Source of the DNA: Planctomycetota bacterium | GTDB lineage: Bacteria; Planctomycetota; Phycisphaerae; SM23-33 | Direction of reading: 5' to 3' | Assembly: GCA_009908915.1 (NCBI GenBank) | Contig: JAAAOJ010000012.1 | Span: forward strand, 1 to 63,502 | Length of the DNA stretch: 63,502 nt | Shown: positions 26,657 through 35,856 of the stretch, one piece after another | Layout of the letters: each line of letters starts with the position of its first letter | Position numbering within the stretch: the first letter of the stretch is position 1 | Translations under genes and position numbers: made by a program | The notes under the pieces: model-generated | What the model was told of the DNA's origin: nothing | What the model saw: only the letters and a program-made list of their open reading frames with translations | Databases searched by the model: none

Positions 26657-28339
26657 TCAGGCTGTTCGCCTGTTCAGGGCGGCAACGATCGCCTTGACGG
26701 CGGCCTGGTCGATGTTGGTATCCGTGCCGGCCCCGAAGAGGCTCGTGCCGTCCTCGAACGCCAGCGAGATGTAGGCCATCGCCTTGGCGTCCGAGCCCTT
26801 GCCCAGCGTGTCCTCGTGATAGTCCTGGATGCGGAAGGCCTCGTCGCTGATCTCGTGCATCGCGTGTACGAAGGCATCGATCGGGCCGTTGCCGTCAGCG
26901 GCGAGTATCTGCTCTTCGCCGTTGATCTCCATGCGCACCTCGCCGTGGATCATCGTGGGGTTCTCGTCGTCCGGACGCGGCCAGTAGCCCATCAGCGACA
27001 GCGGCCCGTTCGGGTTGAGGAACGTAGCCTCGAAGACGTCCATCACCTCCCGGCTGTTGAGTTCGCGGTGCGTCTGGTCGGAGTAGGCCTGAACGGCCCG
27101 GCCGATCTCGGGATGCATCGCCCGCGGCAGATCCAGCCCGTGGTCCTGCTCCAGCACCCACGCCACGCCGCCCTTGCCGGACTGGCTGTTGATGCGGATC
27201 AGGTCCAGGTACTGCCGCCCGATGTCCGCCGGATCGATGTGCAGGTAGGGGACCTTCCAGCCGATACCGAAGGTCTCGCCCGCCGCCTCGCGGCGGTGCA
27301 TGCCCTTGTTGATCGCGTCCTGGTGCGAGCCGCTGAAGGCCGTGAAGACGTACTCGCCGCTGTACGGCTGGCGATAGTAGACCTCCATGCCGGTCAGCCG
27401 CTGGACGGCCGCGCCGATTTCGTCGAGGTTGTGGAAGTCCAGCCCCGTCTCGATGCCGCGGACGCGCAGGTTGTTGGCCACCGTCACGATATCGACGTTG
27501 CCCGTCCGCTCGCCATGGCCGAAGAGCGTGCCTTCCACGCGATCGGCGCCGGCCCGGAGGCTCAGCTCGGTCGACGCGACGGCCATGCCCTGGTCGTTGT
27601 GGGAGTGGAGGCTGACCAGGATCGAATCGCGCCGGCTGAAGCGCCGGCAGAAGACCTCGATCATGTCCGCGTAATCGTTTGGCGGGCGACGCTCGACCGT
27701 CGCGGGAAGGTTCATCACCATCGGCCGTTCGGGCGTGGCCCGGCCCCATGCCTCGAAGACCGCCTCGCAGACCTCCAGCACGTACTCGAGGTCGCTGTCG
27801 GTGAACTCCTCGGGTGAGAACTCGTAGCGGATGTCCGCATCGCCCATGGCCTCGGCCCGGGCGCGGATCTGCTCGGTGGCGGCGACGGCCGTCTTGAGCG
27901 TCTCCTCGCGCCCCTTGCCAAAGACCTGCTTCATGTGCAGATCGCTCGTGGCGATGTACGCGTGGACAATGCCCCGTCCAACACCCGCCAAGCTCTCGAA
28001 TGTCCGGTCGATGAGGGGCTCGCGACACTGCGTGAGGCCCATGATGTATACATCGTCGGGGATGTGGCCGTCGTCGACCAGCCGCCGCGTGAAGTCGAAG
28101 TCGTCCTGGCTGGCCGAGGGGAACGCCACCTCGATGGTCTTGAAGCCGATCGCGCAGAGCATCTGGAAGTACTCGATTTTGGCCGCCGGCGTCAGCGGGT
28201 TCGGCAGCGCCTGGTTGCCGTCGCGCAGATCCACCGAACACCACATCGGCGCCCGGCTGAGTTCCTTCTCCGGCCACTGCCGGTCAGGGTTGTCGATTGG
28301 CGTCGGTGCAACGTATTTTGCGACCGCCTGGCTGCTCAT
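26657..28339 (-). CDS. leuA: 2-isopropylmalate synthase
   Basis: First committed step of leucine synthesis: acetyl-CoA plus 2-oxoisovalerate gives 2-isopropylmalate. The catalytic metal-site motif is S-V-D-L-R-D-G-N-Q-A-L. H-S-H-N-D-Q-G holds the other metal ligands, and G-H-G-E-R-T-G-N-V-D is the family signature. At about 560 residues it is the long LeuA2-type enzyme with a C-terminal regulatory domain bound by leucine. Start at 28339 is fixed by GAAGGAGAC eight bases upstream. A leucine-rich leader peptide and terminator lie upstream, so expression is probably attenuated by leucine supply. Confidence 0.95.
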   Translation of the reverse strand: MSSQAVAKYVAPTPIDNPDRQWPEKELSRAPMWCSVDLRDGNQALPNPLTPAAKIEYFQMLCAIGFKTIEVAFPSASQDDFDFTRRLVDDGHIPDDVYIMGLTQCREPLIDRTFESLAGVGRGIVHAYIATSDLHMKQVFGKGREETLKTAVAATEQIRARAEAMGDADIRYEFSPEEFTDSDLEYVLEVCEAVFEAWGRATPERPMVMNLPATVERRPPNDYADMIEVFCRRFSRRDSILVSLHSHNDQGMAVASTELSLRAGADRVEGTLFGHGERTGNVDIVTVANNLRVRGIETGLDFHNLDEIGAAVQRLTGMEVYYRQPYSGEYVFTAFSGSHQDAINKGMHRREAAGETFGIGWKVPYLHIDPADIGRQYLDLIRINSQSGKGGVAWVLEQDHGLDLPRAMHPEIGRAVQAYSDQTHRELNSREVMDVFEATFLNPNGPLSLMGYWPRPDDENPTMIHGEVRMEINGEEQILAADGNGPIDAFVHAMHEISDEAFRIQDYHEDTLGKGSDAKAMAYISLAFEDGTSLFGAGTDTNIDQAAVKAIVAALNRRTA

Positions 28340-28404
28340 TGCTCTGTCTCCTTCAGTTCGTCCACATTCCAAAATCCCAAATCCGCAATCCGTAATTCGT
28401 CATC

Positions 28405-28443
28405 AAAAAAAAGGCTCCGCCGTCCGTTCGGGACCGCAGAGCC
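28405..28443 (-). terminator. Attenuator terminator before leuA
   Basis: On the minus strand GGCTCTGCGGTCC and GGACGGCGGAGCC form a long hairpin around a CGAAC loop, followed by eight T (28405-28412). It lies between the leucine leader peptide and leuA, the position expected for transcription attenuation. Confidence 0.85.
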
Positions 28444-28473
28444 TGATGGTGTCCAGTCAGTATCCGCGATCCG

Positions 28474-28536
28474 TCAGCGCAGAAGGAGCCCCAGCCGTAG
28501 AGCCAGGTCCAACGCATTGTGCTGACGAATCTTCAT
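28474..28536 (-). CDS. leuL: Leucine-rich leader peptide of leuA
   Basis: A 20-codon reading frame that reads M-K-I-R-Q-H-N-A-L-D-L-A-L-R-L-G-L-L-L-R and then stops. Seven of the last twelve residues are leucine, including three in a row at the end. GGTGGAGA lies about ten bases before the ATG. It ends 30 bases before the terminator hairpin upstream of leuA. A ribosome stalled on the leucine codons when leucyl-tRNA is scarce would be expected to prevent the terminator from forming. The role is inferred from position and composition. Confidence 0.8.
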   Translation of the reverse strand: MKIRQHNALDLALRLGLLLR

Positions 28537-28558
28537 GCGGATCGTTTCTCCACCTATC

Positions 28559-28588
28559 TTTATATCGACCTGGATGCCCTTCCGCCAA
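28559..28588 (-). promoter_or_regulatory. Probable promoter of leuL-leuA
   Basis: On the minus strand TTGGCG (28583-28588) and TATAAA (28559-28564) are 18 bases apart. Transcription would start near 28552, giving a short 5' leader that carries just the ribosome site of the leader peptide. Confidence 0.5.
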
Positions 28589-28875
28589 GGGAAAATCCCG
28601 AAAGTGACGACAGGTACGACAGACCCGATCGCGGCGGACGAGCGAGCAAACCGCCAGGAGACGACGGCGCCGAGACGGCGCGGGGAGATGCGAGGGGGTT
28701 GCGAACGAACCGCTGGCTTGGCCCACCGCCCGAGACGCCTCTGTTCGTTCAGTCGTCGGCGGAACGTCGACGCTCTTGCCAATGCCGGATGATGTGCGAA
28801 CGGATGGCCCGTGTCTCCGCAGGAAGGACTTTTCTCTCTGCGCTTCGGCCGTGCAGGGGTTATATAGTGTTCGAG

Positions 28876-30393
28876 ATGCATCGTCTGCCATGGTACCAAC
28901 TTCTCTGCCTGTCGGTGTCGGCCTGGGGCTTCGCCGCGTGCACCGGTCCCGGCGCCGGCGGCCCGGCAGGCCCGCGCGACGGCGCAGCCGAACTGACCAT
29001 CGAGCAGGAACGCACCTATCGCGAGACGAAACAGGGTCGCTTCCTCAGCCTTGCCGATTTCGAAGCCCAGGGCCATCTCGACGGTCGGTCGCAAGCCAAG
29101 GCCTTCAACGTCTTTCCGCCCGGCGACGGCCGGGCCGTCTACACCACCGACCGCGCGCGGACCGGCGGTGGGGCGCTGGCCGTGACCGTGCCGGCCCGCC
29201 GTTCGCTGGTCTTCGCCATGCCCGCCTCGATCGACCTGGGCCGCTACACGCTGCTGACGATGGCCCTGTACAGCGAGGCCGTGCGGGACGACCTGCGGGT
29301 GACCCTCATGAGCGACGCCGGCAGCTGGACGTCCCCGCCTGCCCTGCTGCGGCCGGGCTGGAACCACGTCCGCTTTGACATCCAGCGGCTGTCGCGGCAG
29401 GAAGACTTCGACATCGGGGCCGTCGGCGGCATGCGGCTGAGGTTTGCCGATTCGGCCTCGCCTGTCCGCGTGGTGCTGGACGACCTGCTACTGGTGGACA
29501 ATCGTGAGACGATCTCGCCGACGCCGCCGCAGATCGATCTGAAGCGCATCGGCCTGGACTATCACATCCGCCTGCCGGGGCCAGACGGCATTGTCCAGCT
29601 CGTCCAGAGCGACGACGGCCTGTGGCGGCTGGGCGTCCACCAGGCGACGGTCAAGTTCGCCGCCCCGGGCGAGCCGCTGCCGTTCGGCGCGACCTCGCTG
29701 GAGCGCCTCGGCGAGCAACGCATTGGCGACGTGGAACTGCTGGAGCACAACACCACCCGTGTCCGCCTGGCCGCGACGTGGTATTTCCCGGCCCGGGCGG
29801 GCGAGTGGGTCAGCCAGGGCGTGCGACACATCCGCTGGGAGTACACGATCTGCAGCGACGGACGCTGGATTACGCACATGCGGCTCAACAACGCCGGCGG
29901 TCAGCCGATCGGTACGGTGAGCGTCTCCGTGCTCGGGCGAAAGGCCGCCTGGGCCGGCGACGGCGTAAGGCGGAATCTACTGGTTGAGGATTTCGTCGGC
30001 CCGGTTGCCCAGTGGGACTACCTGGTTTCCCCGACCGGCCCTGACGCCGAGCGGCTGCGCGAGAACTACCTTCAGCCGGCCCGCATCGAGCCGAAGCTGG
30101 CACGGGCCGGGGTCATCGCGCCCGGCGACGCCAACGCCGACCACTTCGATGAGTCGCAGGGCTGTTACGTGCTGGCGGCCGAGCGGGGGCACTGCCGGTT
30201 TCGCGTGATTCCGCCCGCCGGCGGGCTGCTGAGAGGCATCTGCCGGATTCTCGGCGAGTGGGGTGAGAACGTCAGCATTCACGTCGACGGCGAGGTCATC
30301 CGCCGATTCAGCCGAACCGACGATGCGGTCCTGTTCGAGCTGCCGGGCCTGCTGACCCGGCCGTCCAACGTCGAAGTGCGCCATGAGGACTGA
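28876..30393 (+). CDS. Exported lipoprotein of unknown function
   Basis: A 505-residue protein with a signal peptide and lipobox (F-A-A-C near residue 21). Residues about 60-200 read as a beta-sandwich of the carbohydrate-binding type (FLSLADFEAQGHL, WNHVRFDI, VVLDDLLLVDN, matching galactose-binding-like jelly rolls). The remaining part is beta-rich with many Trp and Arg and no catalytic motif that I recognise. It diverges from the leu leader, and the two genes share the region 28540-28875. A TATATA at 28861 may be its -10 box. Function unknown; polysaccharide binding is only a guess. Confidence 0.65.
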   Translation: MHRLPWYQLLCLSVSAWGFAACTGPGAGGPAGPRDGAAELTIEQERTYRETKQGRFLSLADFEAQGHLDGRSQAKAFNVFPPGDGRAVYTTDRARTGGGALAVTVPARRSLVFAMPASIDLGRYTLLTMALYSEAVRDDLRVTLMSDAGSWTSPPALLRPGWNHVRFDIQRLSRQEDFDIGAVGGMRLRFADSASPVRVVLDDLLLVDNRETISPTPPQIDLKRIGLDYHIRLPGPDGIVQLVQSDDGLWRLGVHQATVKFAAPGEPLPFGATSLERLGEQRIGDVELLEHNTTRVRLAATWYFPARAGEWVSQGVRHIRWEYTICSDGRWITHMRLNNAGGQPIGTVSVSVLGRKAAWAGDGVRRNLLVEDFVGPVAQWDYLVSPTGPDAERLRENYLQPARIEPKLARAGVIAPGDANADHFDESQGCYVLAAERGHCRFRVIPPAGGLLRGICRILGEWGENVSIHVDGEVIRRFSRTDDAVLFELPGLLTRPSNVEVRHED

Positions 30394-30408
30394 CCCCTCG
30401 GCAGGCGC

Positions 30409-30441
30409 AAAAAACAGGCGGCCCGCATACGACGGGCCGCC
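30409..30441 (-). terminator. Intrinsic terminator downstream of the M20 peptidase gene
   Basis: GGCGGCCCG (30417-30425) and CGGGCCGCC (30433-30441) form a nine-pair stem. On the minus strand it is followed by TG and six T (30409-30414). It also lies just past the end of the convergent plus-strand lipoprotein, but only the minus strand has the T-tract. Confidence 0.75.
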
Positions 30442-30615
30442 CTTCCCGCGACCTGGAAAGACCCACAAGGGCCTTTCCAAAGCTCGTTGGTTGTTCTGTT
30501 GTCTGTGGCACCGAGGTGTGCCGTGCCGCGTTGGCATTCCATGTCTTTGTAGGAGGCGAACTGGCCGGCTTTCTAATCTCGTTCCACTTTTTTTCGACTT
30601 GGCGGGATTGTCCGG

Positions 30616-31998
30616 TCACGCCGAATCGTCCGTTTCGGCAAGGTGCTGGTAGAACGCGGCCAGGAACTCGATGCCCGCCCAGAGCTGCTCCAGCCTGAGG
30701 TTCTCGTTCGGCGAATGCAGGGCCGCATCCGGCTGGGCGAAACCGGTGACCACGGCATCGAGGCCGCAGACGCGCTGGAACAGTTCGGTGATCGGAATCG
30801 AGGCGCTCATCCGCATGAAGACCGGCTCGGTGTCAAAGACGTCGCGAAACGCCAGCCTTGCCGCATCCATCGCCGGCTGCTCGCGATCCAGCATGACCGG
30901 TCTGGCCGCCGCGGCGACCGTGACCTCCGAGCGGATGCCCGCCGGCGTATGGGCCGCGACGAAGGCTTTGAAACCGTTGATCACCGTCTGCGGGTCCTGC
31001 TCGCTGACCAGCCGCATCGACACCTTGGCCGTTGCCGACGCGGGCAGGACGGTCTTGCTGCCCGACCCGGTGAAGCCGCCGACGATACCGTTGCAGTCGC
31101 ATGTCGGGCGGGCGCCCAGTCGCTCGAGCGCGGAGTAGCCCGCCTCGCCGCCGGTGAGAACGTCCACGCGGAACTGCTGCTTGAGATGGCTGTCGACGTC
31201 GCCGATGGCCTGCCACTCGGCCCGCTCGGCGTCGCTGACCGGCGCGACGTGGTCGTAGAAACCGGGAATCTGCACGCGTCCGTTCTCGTCGTGCAGCTTG
31301 CCGATCATCGCGGCCAGCGCGTTGGCGGGGTTCCGCACCACGCCGCCGGCCAGGCCACTGTGGAGGTCGACCGGCGGTCCGGTGAAGGTCACCTCGAAAT
31401 AACACAGCCCGCGAAGGGCGTAGCGGACGGCCGGCGTCGTCAGGTCGTAGAAGCCCTCGTCGGTGATGATCAGCGCGTCGGCGGCCAGGCGATCGCGGTG
31501 CTCGGCCAGGAAGGCCTCCATGTTCGGCGAGCCGACCTCCTCTTCGCCCTCGAAGCAGACCTTGATGTTGCACGGCGGCTGCCCGACGGCCTCGACCCAG
31601 GCTTCGACGGCGGCCATGTGGGCAAAAAGCTGGCCCTTGTCGTCGGTGACGCCACGGGCGTAGATGCGCCCGTCGCGGACGCTCGCCTCGAACGGCGGGC
31701 TGAGCCACTCCTCCATCGGGTCGGCCGGCTGGACGTCGTAATGGGCATAGCACAGCAGCGTCGGCAGGGCGTCGTCCACGTGCCATTCACCGAGCACCAC
31801 CGGCGGCCCGGCGGCGGGGACAACGTCGGCCGTCATGCCCAGGGAGCCAAGGCGCCCGGCGATCCACTCGGCGCAGGGCGTGCATCCGTCGGGGTCCTTT
31901 GCGTCTGCGAGGCTCTCGAAGCGGATCAACTCGGCCAGCTCGGCCAACATCTGCTCGTGATGGGTCTGGATGTACTGTGCAACGGCGGGGTTCAGCAT
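30616..31998 (-). CDS. M20 family dipeptidase
   Basis: A zinc-dependent M20 peptidase of about 460 residues, probably cytoplasmic. Motifs: C-Y-A-H-Y-D-V-Q (first zinc ligand and Asp), G-V-T-D-D-K-G-Q (bridging Asp), C-F-E-G-E-E-E-V-G-S (catalytic Glu pair), D-E-G-F-Y-D, and the dimerisation domain with the conserved D-L-H-S-G-L-A-G-G. The C-terminal H-S-P-N-E-N supplies the last ligand. Start at 31998 is fixed by GGAGA and by the family N-terminus. Confidence 0.93.
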   Translation of the reverse strand: MLNPAVAQYIQTHHEQMLAELAELIRFESLADAKDPDGCTPCAEWIAGRLGSLGMTADVVPAAGPPVVLGEWHVDDALPTLLCYAHYDVQPADPMEEWLSPPFEASVRDGRIYARGVTDDKGQLFAHMAAVEAWVEAVGQPPCNIKVCFEGEEEVGSPNMEAFLAEHRDRLAADALIITDEGFYDLTTPAVRYALRGLCYFEVTFTGPPVDLHSGLAGGVVRNPANALAAMIGKLHDENGRVQIPGFYDHVAPVSDAERAEWQAIGDVDSHLKQQFRVDVLTGGEAGYSALERLGARPTCDCNGIVGGFTGSGSKTVLPASATAKVSMRLVSEQDPQTVINGFKAFVAAHTPAGIRSEVTVAAAARPVMLDREQPAMDAARLAFRDVFDTEPVFMRMSASIPITELFQRVCGLDAVVTGFAQPDAALHSPNENLRLEQLWAGIEFLAAFYQHLAETDDSA

Positions 31999-32018
31999 GG
32001 TCGTCTCCGTCAACGGGC

Positions 32019-32057
32019 AAAAAAAGCGGGTGTCGAGCCATTGTAGCTCGGCACCCG
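32019..32057 (-). terminator. Intrinsic terminator downstream of the small lipoprotein gene
   Basis: CGGGTGCCGAGC and GCTCGACACCCG form a 12-pair stem (one G-T or mismatch) on the minus strand, followed by GC and seven T (32019-32025). It separates the lipoprotein at 32090 from the M20 peptidase gene. Confidence 0.85.
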
Positions 32058-32089
32058 TCCTGACATCGTTGCGTAGGGTTCGGGTCGTC

Positions 32090-32440
32090 CTATTTGCCCG
32101 GCAAGCCGGTGTCCTCAGTATCGACACCCTGGTGATTGCCAGCGCCGGCATTTTTGGCAGTGCCGGTGGCCGGATCATCGGCAGCGTTGGCGGCATCTTC
32201 GGCAGCCGGCGCGGGTGATGGTGCCGACGTCGGGGCCGTATCGCGGCTGATCGGTCGGGACGAGGGCGAACTGCTTCGGCCTTCACCGTCGATGTCGGTG
32301 ACGACAATGTTCGTCAGGTTGGGCTTGCCGGTGGCGTCCGGCTCGTGAGGCGGCTCCTGGGGCGGCTCGTTGCGGCCCTTGCAGCCGAGCAGGGGCAGGG
32401 ACAACAGCGTGACACAGACAGCAATCGCAAGGTATCTCAT
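32090..32440 (-). CDS. Small lipoprotein, low-complexity
   Basis: A 116-residue secreted lipoprotein. A signal peptide ends in the lipobox L-P-L-L-G-C. The mature part is Pro/Ala/Ser/Asp-rich and apparently disordered, apart from a short N-L-T-N-I-V-V-T-D-I-D strand. Start at 32440 follows GGAGACACTGCC. No function is recognised. Confidence 0.7.
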   Translation of the reverse strand: MRYLAIAVCVTLLSLPLLGCKGRNEPPQEPPHEPDATGKPNLTNIVVTDIDGEGRSSSPSSRPISRDTAPTSAPSPAPAAEDAANAADDPATGTAKNAGAGNHQGVDTEDTGLPGK

Positions 32441-32533
32441 GGCAGTGTCTCCTCGTAGGCGGGATCGTGAGGCCATTATCGCAGGACGAGGCGGCATTTC
32501 AACCCGTTTGCCCGCACGAAGTCTCTGCCACCG

Positions 32534-33658
32534 CTACGCGCAGGCCACCTCGGCGGGCGCGGTGGCGTCGTCGGCCTCGGGCGCCTCGGCGTTGGCCTCG
32601 GGCGGATTGATGCCGTATTTCTTGAGTTTCGTGTGCAATGTGGCGCGCGTAATGCCCAGTAGTCCGGCCGCCCGGGTCCGCTGCCAGCCGGTCTCCTTCA
32701 GGGCACGGCGGATGAAGATCTGCTCGGCGGTTTCCAGGCTGAGGTCGAGGCGCTGGCCGTCCTCGCCGAAGGTCGGGTCGGTGGCGACGTCCGCACGGTC
32801 GATGTGGATGCTGCTGACCTGCACTCGGTCCGAGCCCTCCATGATCAGCGCACGGTCGATAACGTTACGCAGCTCCCGGACGTTACCCGGCCAGTCGTGG
32901 CTCAGGAGGATCTGCTCGGCCTCGCTGGTGAAGCCGCAGACGTCATGGTCGGGCCGGATGCCGGAGGTCTCCAGGAAGTAGCGGGCGAGGATGGCGATGT
33001 CGCTGCGTCGGCCGGCCGCTCGCAGTGGAGGCATGCGAACGGGGAAGACGGCCAGTCGGTAGTAGAGGTCGCGTCGAAACTGTCCGTCGTCGGCGGCAGC
33101 GAGCAGGTCGCGGTTGCTCGAGGCGATGATGGTGGCGTGGCACTGGATGTCCTGTGTGCCGCCGACCTTGCGGAAACTGGACTCCTGGATCACCCGCAGC
33201 AGCTTGGCCTGCAGGTCCATGGGCATCTCGGAGATTTCGTCGAGGAAGATCGTGCCTGTTCCGGCGGCTTCGAACAGGCCGGCCTTCTCGCGGTCGGCGC
33301 CGGTGAAGCTGCCGCGCGTATGGCCGAACAGTTCGCTTTCCAGGAGGGTGGCGGTCAGGGCCGCGCAGTTAACGGCGATGAAGTCATTGCTCTCGCCGTT
33401 GCGCCAGTAGTGGACGGCCCGGGCGGCCTGTTCCTTGCCCGTGCCGGTTTCACCGACGATCAGGACGGGGTTACAGCGGCTCTCGGCGATGCGTCGCATC
33501 TGCGCGAGGGTGTCGGTCATCAGTGGGCTGCGCCCGGCGAGTTCGACCATGGGAGGACAGTGGTCGCAGAAGAACTCGGCGAGTTCCTTACGGTCGGGTG
33601 GACGGTCGTTCGCACCGTCTCGCAGGCGGAGCGTCCTGGTGGCAACGTTGGAAGCCAT
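32534..33658 (-). CDS. Sigma-54-dependent transcription activator without receiver domain
   Basis: An AAA+ enhancer-binding protein of 374 residues: Walker A G-E-T-G-T-G-K-E, the sigma-54 contact loop G-S-F-T-G-A (Ser replaces the usual first Ala), Walker B G-T-I-F-L-D-E-I, the R-finger region F-R-R-D-L-Y-Y-R-L, and a C-terminal Fis-type HTH (W-Q-R-T-R-A-A-G-L-L-G-I-T-R-A-T-L-H). Only about 45 residues precede the ATPase. There is no receiver or GAF domain, so activity is controlled by level or by a partner. The upstream target promoter was not found. Sits next to a sigma-70-family factor. Confidence 0.92.
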   Translation of the reverse strand: MASNVATRTLRLRDGANDRPPDRKELAEFFCDHCPPMVELAGRSPLMTDTLAQMRRIAESRCNPVLIVGETGTGKEQAARAVHYWRNGESNDFIAVNCAALTATLLESELFGHTRGSFTGADREKAGLFEAAGTGTIFLDEISEMPMDLQAKLLRVIQESSFRKVGGTQDIQCHATIIASSNRDLLAAADDGQFRRDLYYRLAVFPVRMPPLRAAGRRSDIAILARYFLETSGIRPDHDVCGFTSEAEQILLSHDWPGNVRELRNVIDRALIMEGSDRVQVSSIHIDRADVATDPTFGEDGQRLDLSLETAEQIFIRRALKETGWQRTRAAGLLGITRATLHTKLKKYGINPPEANAEAPEADDATAPAEVACA

Positions 33659-33762
33659 GATTTCATCCGTTCGTCGTCAGGCCCGTTGCAGTATGCTTCC
33701 CTGCGACTGGCGGGCGGTGTCGTGTTCGTGCGGCGAGACAGTCAGCGGCGTTCGGTGGCGTC

Positions 33763-34359
33763 TTAGGCGACTCGCATCGGACCGGCCATGCGGCGCATCT
33801 TCCTGATCAGCGCTTTGTGTCGCAGGCAGACGGATGACTCGGAAATGTCAAAGACCTCGGCGATCTCGCGGAAGGTCATGTGGTCGGTGTAGTACATCAT
33901 CAACAGTTCGCGATCCTGCTTGCGGAGCTTGCAAAGCAGCGTGGTGCATAGGTCGCGGGCCTCGAGCTTGTCGCGCGTTCGGGGCGCGTGGCCGTCGACG
34001 ACCTCGGGGGTCCAGCCGTCGTCGGGGTCGGCATTCCCGGCCGCTTCGCTGAACGGCAGGACGCGGGGCATGTTGGCCGAGCTGCGGCGGCGGAGGACGC
34101 TGTCCTTGCGCATCTCGTCGATGGCCCAGAACATCCCCTTCTGCGAGGCGAAGTTCGGGAACGGCACGCCCCGGGTATCGTCAAAGGCGTTGGCGGCCTT
34201 GGTCAGGCCGAGCAGCGAGTAGCTGTAGAGGTCTTCCATCGGCACCCAGGTGTAGCGGCGCTTTAGGCGGGCGGCGATCTGTCGGGCGATCGGCAGGTGT
34301 TCGTCAAGAAGCTCGCGGGCGGCGGGGTTCCGTGCAGCTTTGGCTGTCGTTGTCGTCAT
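33763..34359 (-). CDS. Sigma-70 family factor, FliA/WhiG-like
   Basis: About 198 residues with region 2 (LYSYSLLGLTKAANAFDD, then FPNFASQKGMFWAIDEMRKD) and region 4 (Y-T-D-H-M-T-F-R-E-I-A-E-V-F-D-I-S-E-S-S-V-C-L-R-H-K). A degenerate region 3 lies between. It resembles the small alternative sigma factors FliA, WhiG and SigB rather than the ECF type. Start at 34359 is chosen because AAGGATG precedes it. Its regulon is unknown. Confidence 0.88.
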   Translation of the reverse strand: MTTTTAKAARNPAARELLDEHLPIARQIAARLKRRYTWVPMEDLYSYSLLGLTKAANAFDDTRGVPFPNFASQKGMFWAIDEMRKDSVLRRRSSANMPRVLPFSEAAGNADPDDGWTPEVVDGHAPRTRDKLEARDLCTTLLCKLRKQDRELLMMYYTDHMTFREIAEVFDISESSVCLRHKALIRKMRRMAGPMRVA

Positions 34360-35162
34360 GATCCTGCATCCTTCTGTTGGGTCCCTTTGACTGTTGCCGG
34401 TCGAGCCATCTCTCGACCTCACATGTTCCTTTTTTTAGCGGAAAAGCAGATTAAGGCAATTGGGCAGATATCTCAAAGAGGTAGGAGTATTCGCGATTTG
34501 AAGCAGCCGACAGGGGCTAAGGTGTCAATCTAGGATATATAACATAGTATTCATGTCTATGCTGGTAATACCAGTAGCCTGTGCAAGGCTCTTCCAGGAC
34601 ATAGCTTACGCTCCAGTGTGGGCAATTGCCCAGGTACCTCGGCCGATGCCCTGGCGGTTGAGTGTTTTCCCTCATTGCAGTTCGCGGGGAAATCGTGGCA
34701 TATCGCTGCCAAAAATCTGGAAAACTGGATAGGGGCCGCCTTTTTCCTCGCCCGTCCAAGACATCGAGGGGCAACGTCGCCGGCAAACCCCACTGTCCGG
34801 AACGTCTCTCCCCTTGGGAGAGATGGCTCGGAGGGCCAGAGAGGGCGCTTCGGACGCCACCCAAGACCCTCACCGGCTTGCATGGATCGCCTCTCCGGCG
34901 GACGGCTTGTGGCCATCGGTGACCCCGACGGCGAGTCCCACGGCCTGAACAAACGCGGCATGAAGACCGCCTGGCTGATGCTCGTCGACCGGGCTGGCCA
35001 GTCACCGAAGAAGCTCATGTCCATGGCTGCCCTTGAGGCATCCAACGCCGGCACTACACGGATCAGCGGTGATGGCAGCCGCATGGTGAATCCAGCAGGA
35101 CAGCGAGGCCAGGATGACCCATGCGCTTCAGCGTGTCCATACACCCCCGTGCGGACAACAGA
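34360..35162. other. 800-bp intergenic region with repeat fragment
   Basis: No reading frame is convincing. A piece of the same GC-rich repeat seen at 8827-9376 lies at about 34796-34880 (CTCTCCCCTTGGGAGAG). The part from about 34880 to 35110 has codon-like composition on both strands and could be a gene remnant, but no family is recognised. An AT-rich stretch at 34420-34560 probably includes the sigma-factor gene's promoter region. Confidence 0.5.
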
Positions 35163-35234
35163 AGCCAGCGGAGGGAATCGAACCCACAACCGCCGCTTTA
35201 CAAAAGCGGTGCTCTACCGTTGAGCTACGCTGGC
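35163..35234 (-). tRNA. tRNA-Thr (anticodon TGT)
   Basis: Read on the minus strand: acceptor GCCAGCG pairs with CGCTGGC, a D-arm with AGCTCAACGGTAGAGC follows, then anticodon stem CCGCT/AGCGG with loop TTTGTAA (anticodon TGT), and T-arm with GGTTCGATTC. The discriminator base is T at 35163. CCA is not encoded. Confidence 0.95.
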
Positions 35235-35253
35235 ATATAACCTTCCATGACAG

Positions 35254-35281
35254 AGCTTACAGATCCCTGGAAGGAAGTCAA
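35254..35281 (-). promoter_or_regulatory. Possible promoter of tRNA-Thr
   Basis: On the minus strand TTGACT (35276-35281) and TAAGCT (35254-35259) are 16 bases apart, so transcription would start about 13 bases before the tRNA. The -10 box is weak. Confidence 0.4.
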
Positions 35282-35459
35282 CGATCGTGACGCCAACCTG
35301 GGCGACAATCGGAGTCGCTGATTTGATGCTCCGGGCCGGGAAGAAGGCCGCAAAGCACGCAACGGAAACACAAGTGAATTGGTTGACCGGCAAGGTAACG
35401 GCCATGTACCGCCTGTGGCGGCCCACCGCGCTTGAGACGACGGAGTGAAACATTTGTCC

Positions 35460-35488
35460 TTGACGCTGGCATTGGCGTTTGGGAGAAT
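35460..35488 (+). promoter_or_regulatory. Probable promoter of the small membrane protein
   Basis: TTGACG (35460-35465) and GAGAAT (35483-35488) are separated by 17 bases. The rest of the 35235-35557 gap holds no gene that I can see. Confidence 0.5.
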
Positions 35489-35557
35489 TCCGTCTGATGT
35501 GTCCACCTCCGTGCAGTCGGCATGGAGAGCCAACGAAGTTCTCACAGGAGTAACAGC

Positions 35558-35707
35558 ATGCACATGATGACCCTTCTGGCCCAGGAAGATACCGATGCCG
35601 TTGACAATTTCTTTTCATCGCTGTTTACGTGGTGGAATGGTCTGCTTTTTCTGCTGCTGATTGCGATCATCGTCGGGTACTTCATGTGGCGTCGTCGCCA
35701 GATGTAG
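35558..35707 (+). CDS. Small single-pass membrane protein
   Basis: A 49-residue protein with a short hydrophilic N-terminus, one transmembrane segment (GLLFLLLIAIIVGYFMW) and a basic RRRQM end, so the C-terminus faces the cytoplasm. AGGAG lies seven bases before the ATG at 35558, which argues that it is expressed. No family is recognised. Confidence 0.65.
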   Translation: MHMMTLLAQEDTDAVDNFFSSLFTWWNGLLFLLLIAIIVGYFMWRRRQM

Positions 35708-35856
35708 CCGCCGCATACCGGATACCGGCCCGTCATCAGATCGGCCCGACCCCAAGGACACAGGCATTGCCGGGCGGGCTCGCGCAGGCGAACCCGCCCG
35801 GCGACGCTCTGCGGCATGGCAACACAATCCCCGACGCCGTTGCGGAGCCCCCCCTC

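Noticed and set aside
34880..35150. Open frames on both strands beside tRNA-Thr
   Set aside because: Codon composition is suggestive, but neither strand gives a recognisable protein and one frame simply runs into the tRNA gene.
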